Below are positions 60,072-64,000 of a DNA stretch of 64,000 nt, piece after piece. Made by a program: the position numbers and the translations under genes. Positions within the stretch are counted from its first letter, which is position 1, and every line of letters starts with the position of its first letter. The notes under the pieces are model-generated. The model searched no databases. It was not told the DNA's origin and was given only the letters and a program-made list of their open reading frames with translations. Source of the stretch: Ischnura elegans (taxonomy: Eukaryota > Arthropoda > Insecta > Odonata > Coenagrionidae); assembly GCF_921293095.1 (NCBI RefSeq), contig NC_060247.1, forward strand, positions 53,541,111 to 53,605,110, read 5' to 3'.

Positions 60072-60400
60072 CCTTTGTAAGTTCTAGCTTTATCACGCCG
60101 TCAGTAGATAAAAAGTAATTGGTGCTATTTCAATAATGATATAATTCAAATATTTAAAATAATATGAATTCAGAAAAGTTTCTCGGGTTTTCCACCGGTT
60201 GATGTCGTCTATACAGGACAATCCTGGCGTATGACGCAAGTCGCGGATCGAAACGTCGGGAGACATGGACGACATAAGCCGGTGGAAAACCCAAGAAATT
60301 TTCTGCAACTGATGCACTGGGAAAACCTAAGATCATACAATATGATACATTTTCACTGACGCACGTACCATCGTAACTGAAAATTGAAATCTACCAACTC
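60072..60400 (+). repeat. Local duplication, unit B2 (interrupted by FB6)
   Basis: Second copy of the B unit, split by a foldback insertion at about 60168-60338 that is absent from B1 and B3. Confidence 0.65.
60168..60338 (+). mobile_element. Foldback element FB6
   Basis: Inverted repeats at 60171-60209 and 60268-60305 (about 38 bp, several mismatches), then a tail ATGCACTGGGAAAACCTAAG, a diverged form of the family tail. AATATGA at 60161-60167 and 60339-60345 is a candidate 7-bp target duplication. The spacer carries CTGGCGT (60224-60230), a GAC-GCAA-GTC hairpin and GAAACGTC (60250-60257), the most nearly complete hammerhead-like order in the window, with two changes from CUGANGA. Confidence 0.7.
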
Positions 60401-60412
60401 TCATCTCATTTT

Positions 60413-60705
60413 TTGTTAGTTATAGTTTTTCAACGCCGTCAGTACACGCAAAATAATTACTTGTGCAATCCCTTACCATGATATTATTACTGAAATAAAA
60501 ATAAAAATGTTTTTATTTTGACTGACGAACGTCACTACGCAACTGAAAACTGAAATTGACCAAAATTTAGTGTTAACTATGTCGAAAAAAATTGGAAATG
60601 AAGCTAGAAGTTAATTTTGCAAGTAAGTAAATCTATTTTCATTCTAGGTGAAGTGGGAAAAATAAAGTAAATTCTTCCATTTGGCAAGGCCAAATTTGAT
60701 CATTT
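60413..60705 (+). repeat. Local duplication, unit B3
   Basis: Third copy of the B unit; it joins directly to the second A unit at about 60715. Confidence 0.65.
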
Positions 60706-60709
60706 GTTA

Positions 60710-61435
60710 AATTTAATCGTTGTTACTACCCGCCAGCCACTCTCTCTCCCCCACCCTCCCCCACCCTCCCCCAACCATTTCATTCCCACACTAAGTACGA
60801 CCCTTACCATGAGTCCCCGGGATTTCACATCCCTCTCCCGTATCCAGGAGCATCCCTTCCGCATTCACCTTCCTCCCTCCCTTAAATTGTCTCCCACTCC
60901 CATTTTATCCCTGCACCCCTTCGCCCTTCAACCCTCCTCCCCTGTCGCCCCTGCAAAACCCTCCCCCGCTCTCCCCTCATCTTTTCCCGACCTACCGCAA
61001 TTCTTCTTCCTCCATCCCCTTCCTCCCCCCCCTCTGCACCTCGCTCCCTCCGCTCCCCCCCCCTCTCTCCGTGCCGCGCCTCTCCTCTCTCGGGCCAGTC
61101 TGCTCTCCGAAAATTGCTCCGAGTGCGGGTGTGCCTGCCTGCCGCCTGAGTCAATGAATTGCACCCATGGGATGCGCCACCCCTCCCTCCTCTCTTCTTC
61201 TTCACTCCCACCTCCGCGCAAGCGCCACCCGCGACTCCTTCCTCTTCTCGTCCTCCTCTTTCCTCGGCCACTTACCTTCTACTCTCCGTGTCCCTCATGT
61301 CTCTCGCAGTACGTGCGGGTTGTCGGGAGGAGAGGAGGCGGTTTACCCTCTCCCCCCCACCCCCGCGCCGCGTCGAACGGGTGGCCTTTAGCCAGGGTCT
61401 TCGGTAGTTTTTGGTCTGGAGACTCGCTTTCCCAG
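60710..61435. promoter_or_regulatory. CT- and CpG-rich island with duplication unit A2
   Basis: It starts with a copy of the 59940-60068 segment (60717-60855), then continues as CpG-rich, plus-strand CT-biased sequence. The 247-codon plus frame is Pro/Ser/Leu-rich and matches nothing known to me. Confidence 0.4.
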
Positions 61436-61444
61436 TTTTTTTTC

Positions 61445-62110
61445 TAAGGATGGCAATAGATACTAAACGATAGTCAAAACCAGTAAAATTTCAATAGTTT
61501 CGTTCCCGGGAGCGAAATACAGAAACGAAACGAAATGGATTTAAACCCGGGGAGCTAAACTTGGGGTCGAAACGAAATCGGAGTCAAAACTACTTCGGGT
61601 CGAAACTGAACTAAAACTCTTGGACGAAACGAAACGTAGATAATGTTTCGCACCGTAGGGACCACGTGCTTCTCTTTCGAACAGTTTAGTTTCGACCCAC
61701 ACACCGAGTACGAAGTACGGTTGAATGAAGTAGAGGTTCGGCCTACCGTCATTAGATGCATGGGGCACTATTAATTTTAGCACTAATTGGAGAACGGTGA
61801 ACGAAACCTGGCCATTGGATTTTTGAGCTCAATGTTTTAACCTCTCCACACGAATGTCAAACGTAATGGGCCAAAACTATTCTCTCTTATCCCCCTATAC
61901 TCAATTTTTTTAATCGAAAATTAACTATGAGCCGCGGAGTTTCGATGAATTTAGTTTCGTTCCTTGGAGTAAAGTTTCGTCCTGGGTCGAAACTAAACTC
62001 CTTGGTGATTTTCATTTCGTGCGGGAACGGAACTAAATCTAGAACTCGTATTTTCGTTGCCCTCCCGGTCGAAACGATATATTTTCGTTTCGTTTCACTT
62101 GCCATCCCTG
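61445..62110. mobile_element. hAT-like nonautonomous element, 666 bp
   Basis: The right end, on the minus strand, reads CAGGGATGGCAA, a typical hAT-type terminus. The left end reads TAAGGATGGCAA. The flanks TTTTTTTC (61437-61444) and GTTTTTTC (62111-62118) match at 7 of 8. The interior is filled with GAAACGAAA/TTTCGTTTC repeats in both orientations, like subterminal repeats. The target was a T-run, so the duplication alone is weak. No transposase ORF. Confidence 0.6.
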
Positions 62111-62133
62111 GTTTTTTCTCGCTAGCATGACTC

Positions 62134-62394
62134 GCATATCGATGGCTAAGTTCTTACAACACGTACCTCAAAAATAGCAACTTTTCAGGGGAACAAATCA
62201 TTTTTTTTTAATTCTGCACTGAATTTAATAACCAAAAATACATAAAACTGAAAAAGAAGCATGTGTCCATTAATTTTTCGACATAAGGGTTGTTAGAATT
62301 AGGGAAAAAATTGTCCTTACTTCCAAACGGCAGTATTAACTCAAACCGGACAAATTTTGAAAAACGTGTGGTTAGAACTTAGCCATCGATATGC
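62134..62394. mobile_element. MITE with 31-bp TIRs
   Basis: Terminal inverted repeats at 62134-62164 and 62364-62394 (GCATATCGATGGCTAAG... and its complement) with 2 mismatches. About 200 bp of AT-rich interior without an ORF. No clear target duplication, so the superfamily is open. Confidence 0.65.
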
Positions 62395-62399
62395 CTTTT

Positions 62400-62920
62400 T
62401 AGAGCATCTTCTCGAGTACAGGAGGAAGGCGCTATTATATTAGATTTGTCATCACTTTCATGTATATGCACTCAAAATTCTCTCGCGTCAAGTGCACTCA
62501 CTGATCGCTGTAAAAAATGGATTTAGTGTTTCCTTCGTAATTCACTGTTTTCGGTTAATTTTAACATAATACCTATCGTAGCGTCGTAAACAAATCGCAA
62601 TTTGATGTACTAATCGCAGATTAATATACTAATCGAATTAAAAATACTGATCTACATGAAGGAAATTGCGCTGTGTGTAACTCACTGCAGTGAGTACTGA
62701 TCTATTTTTTTATAAGCGTTATACCACCTCGGTACAGCATTCAAACATGTCTTTATGTTCGGACATTCGCTTACTCAATAATCCCTCTATCTAATCGATG
62801 GAATACATTTCGGGAGTAATTTCTTCACACTGCGGCTGTTTTCCCTGCTTCCATTGCCCCAGCGAGACCTGTTTTGGAGATTTACCGTTACGCCTGTTCA
62901 GAAAGAAGTGTATTGCCCTC
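62400..62920. other. Unassigned DNA
   Basis: No feature was recognised. Confidence 0.4.
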
Positions 62921-62924
62921 GGGT

Positions 62925-63112
62925 GAAAAATACATTTTTGCCTTAGAATACGGTATTTTGTGCTTTAAGTTTTTTTTGAAGTGAAAACTTCTTTAGCGGC
63001 GTTAAGCGCTTTTGCGGGATGGGGAAAAGTATAGAATTCGCGTAAGCGTCACCGACCCGACACCGCGATCGCTACAGCGAGAAATACATTTTAGTCTTAA
63101 AATTCGTCTATC
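62925..63112 (+). repeat. Direct repeat upstream of tRNA-Asp
   Basis: GAAAAATACATTTTTGCCTT (about 62927) recurs as GAGAAATACATTTTAGTCTT (about 63079), each followed by A(G/A)AAT(A/T)CG. The units are about 152 bp apart, the second ending 10-15 bp before the tRNA gene. Confidence 0.55.
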
Positions 63113-63121
63113 AGAAACAAA

Positions 63122-63193
63122 TCCTCGGTAGTATAGTGGTCAGTATCCCCGCCTGTCACGCGGGAGACCGGGGTTCGATTCCCCGCCGGGGAG
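63122..63193 (+). tRNA. tRNA-Asp (anticodon GTC)
   Basis: A 72-nt tRNA with all four arms. The acceptor pairs TCCTCGG with CCGGGGA (one G-T pair), with G as discriminator base. Box A is GTATAGTGGTCAGTA in the D arm. The anticodon arm is CCCGC-CTGTCAC-GCGGG with GTC at 63155-63157. The T arm has GGTTCGATTCC (box B). There is no intron, CCA is not encoded, and the sequence fits the strongly conserved animal tRNA-Asp. It delivers aspartate at GAC/GAU codons. A T-run follows at once, so the gene looks functional and is transcribed by Pol III from its internal promoter. Confidence 0.97.
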
Positions 63194-63195
63194 AA

Positions 63196-63202
63196 TTTTT
63201 TT
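63196..63202 (+). terminator. Pol III terminator (T7)
   Basis: Seven T residues begin two bases after the tRNA 3' end, the standard RNA polymerase III stop signal. Confidence 0.85.
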
Positions 63203-63204
63203 CT

Positions 63205-64000
63205 CAATTTCATAAAATTTAAAATATTTTACAATGGATATTTCAACTACGCAGGCTGACTAGGTATACGTATAATATACGTGTGTACTAATCTGTCTTA
63301 ATATATAGACGGTTTAAGTCTTTTTGTTTAAAAAATATTAAAATTGAAAATAAAAATCTATAGTGTATATTGTATAAGTTCATTAAATATAAAGAGCTCG
63401 TGCATGAACGTGCAGAAGAGTCGACACGCTATACAAATATAGGTCAGTACAATTTAAGGCAGTTTCTTTTATGTGCATAGTGAACAATTTTAGGTTTAAA
63501 GCATATTAAATAAAAGAAATAAAAGCATATTATATTTTAATATGTAAATGATGTTATTTTCTATTCATACACATCGTATTTTTAATATATATTTAATAAT
63601 AAATAGTTTACTGAAAAAAATAATTTCAATTTTTGTTGAAAAATGAGTATTACTGGAAAAATTAGTTCTTTAATAATATCAAATCTATATAAAAAATAAA
63701 TGGATAATAATCATTTCAGTTTTCACTTCTGTCGGCCAGTCCCACGACTGCCCCGTTTTTTTTTACTATGGGCAGGACTTAATGAACTTTAAAAAAATTA
63801 TTAAACAATTGTGCATTTCTCGAGACAAATGTGCAATAAGTACCTAAATCGGAAAAAATTGTCGAATAGAATCAGGAATTTAATTTCACTACGCTTAGGT
63901 ACCTTTAGTGTTTTAAGCAGAATTGCGTTGAAATCTATCTCCACTCCCCAAAATTTAAGCACTATTTACCTTAACGTGATAAATTTTTGTATTCCTCACT
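63205..64000. other. AT-rich unassigned DNA
   Basis: No gene or element was recognised. Confidence 0.5.

Noticed and set aside
60704..61447. 247-codon plus-strand ORF
   Set aside because: It lies in a CT-rich island, is dominated by Pro/Ser/Leu, has no motif, and begins within duplicated noncoding units.

Overview
The window looks like eukaryotic, most likely arthropod, nuclear DNA: AT-rich, with no operons, no long host ORFs, no recognisable spliced gene, one eukaryotic tRNA gene, and many retrotransposon and transposon remnants. The arthropod call is inference from repeat style (CR1/Jockey-like and RTE-like LINEs, tRNA-derived SINEs, hAT-type MITEs). I cannot name a species. No protein-coding host exon could be supported. 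The window is intergenic or intronic as far as can be seen.

Layout. 1-8.6 kb: AT-rich unassigned DNA, with a 1.3 kb repeat copy at about 4.9-6.2 kb whose ends carry many degenerate TTCYRYRGAA palindromes. 8.6-9.1 kb: 3' end of an RTE-like LINE, split by a short foldback element. 11.2-11.8 and 12.8 kb: CpG-rich islands. 18.3-25.1 kb: a retroelement cluster holding a tRNA-derived SINE split by a foldback element, a young CR1/Jockey-like LINE on the minus strand (intact 982-residue EN-RT ORF, 59-nt poly(A), 5' end truncated inside ORF1), another SINE-like unit, and a decayed CR1-like LINE split by two more foldback elements. 26-28 kb: a SINE and a 666-bp nonautonomous transposon with TTA duplication. 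29.4-30.8 kb: a larger foldback element next to a GC/CT-rich island. 32.7-32.9 kb: palindromic AT microsatellite. 36-37 kb: CT-rich island. 41-43 kb: a hAT-type MITE and the second copy of the 1.3 kb palindrome-array repeat. 45-47.4 kb: a second copy of the RTE-like LINE tail split by an 85-bp perfect foldback at the same internal position as the first copy, a CpG/CT island, a hAT-type MITE and another foldback. 48-50 kb: CpG/CT islands. 50-56.5 kb: unassigned AT-rich DNA. 56.5-61.4 kb: CT-rich islands mixed with two local tandem-duplication systems. 61.4-62.4 kb: two MITEs. 63.1 kb: an intact tRNA-Asp(GTC) gene.

The most interesting signal is a set of eight short inverted-repeat elements (about 115-345 bp). 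Five of them lie inside other retroelements. They are flanked by 9-13 bp direct repeats, and removing them restores the host element's reading frame or tRNA-like fold. Most share a terminal box (TGCTTTCCCGGCGAA), and their centres repeatedly contain GAAAC-GU(C/U) preceded by a CUGANGA-like box and a short hairpin. This layout resembles a decayed hammerhead ribozyme core, as known from Penelope-like elements and retrozymes. Two different foldbacks entered the same nucleotide position of the same LINE tail.
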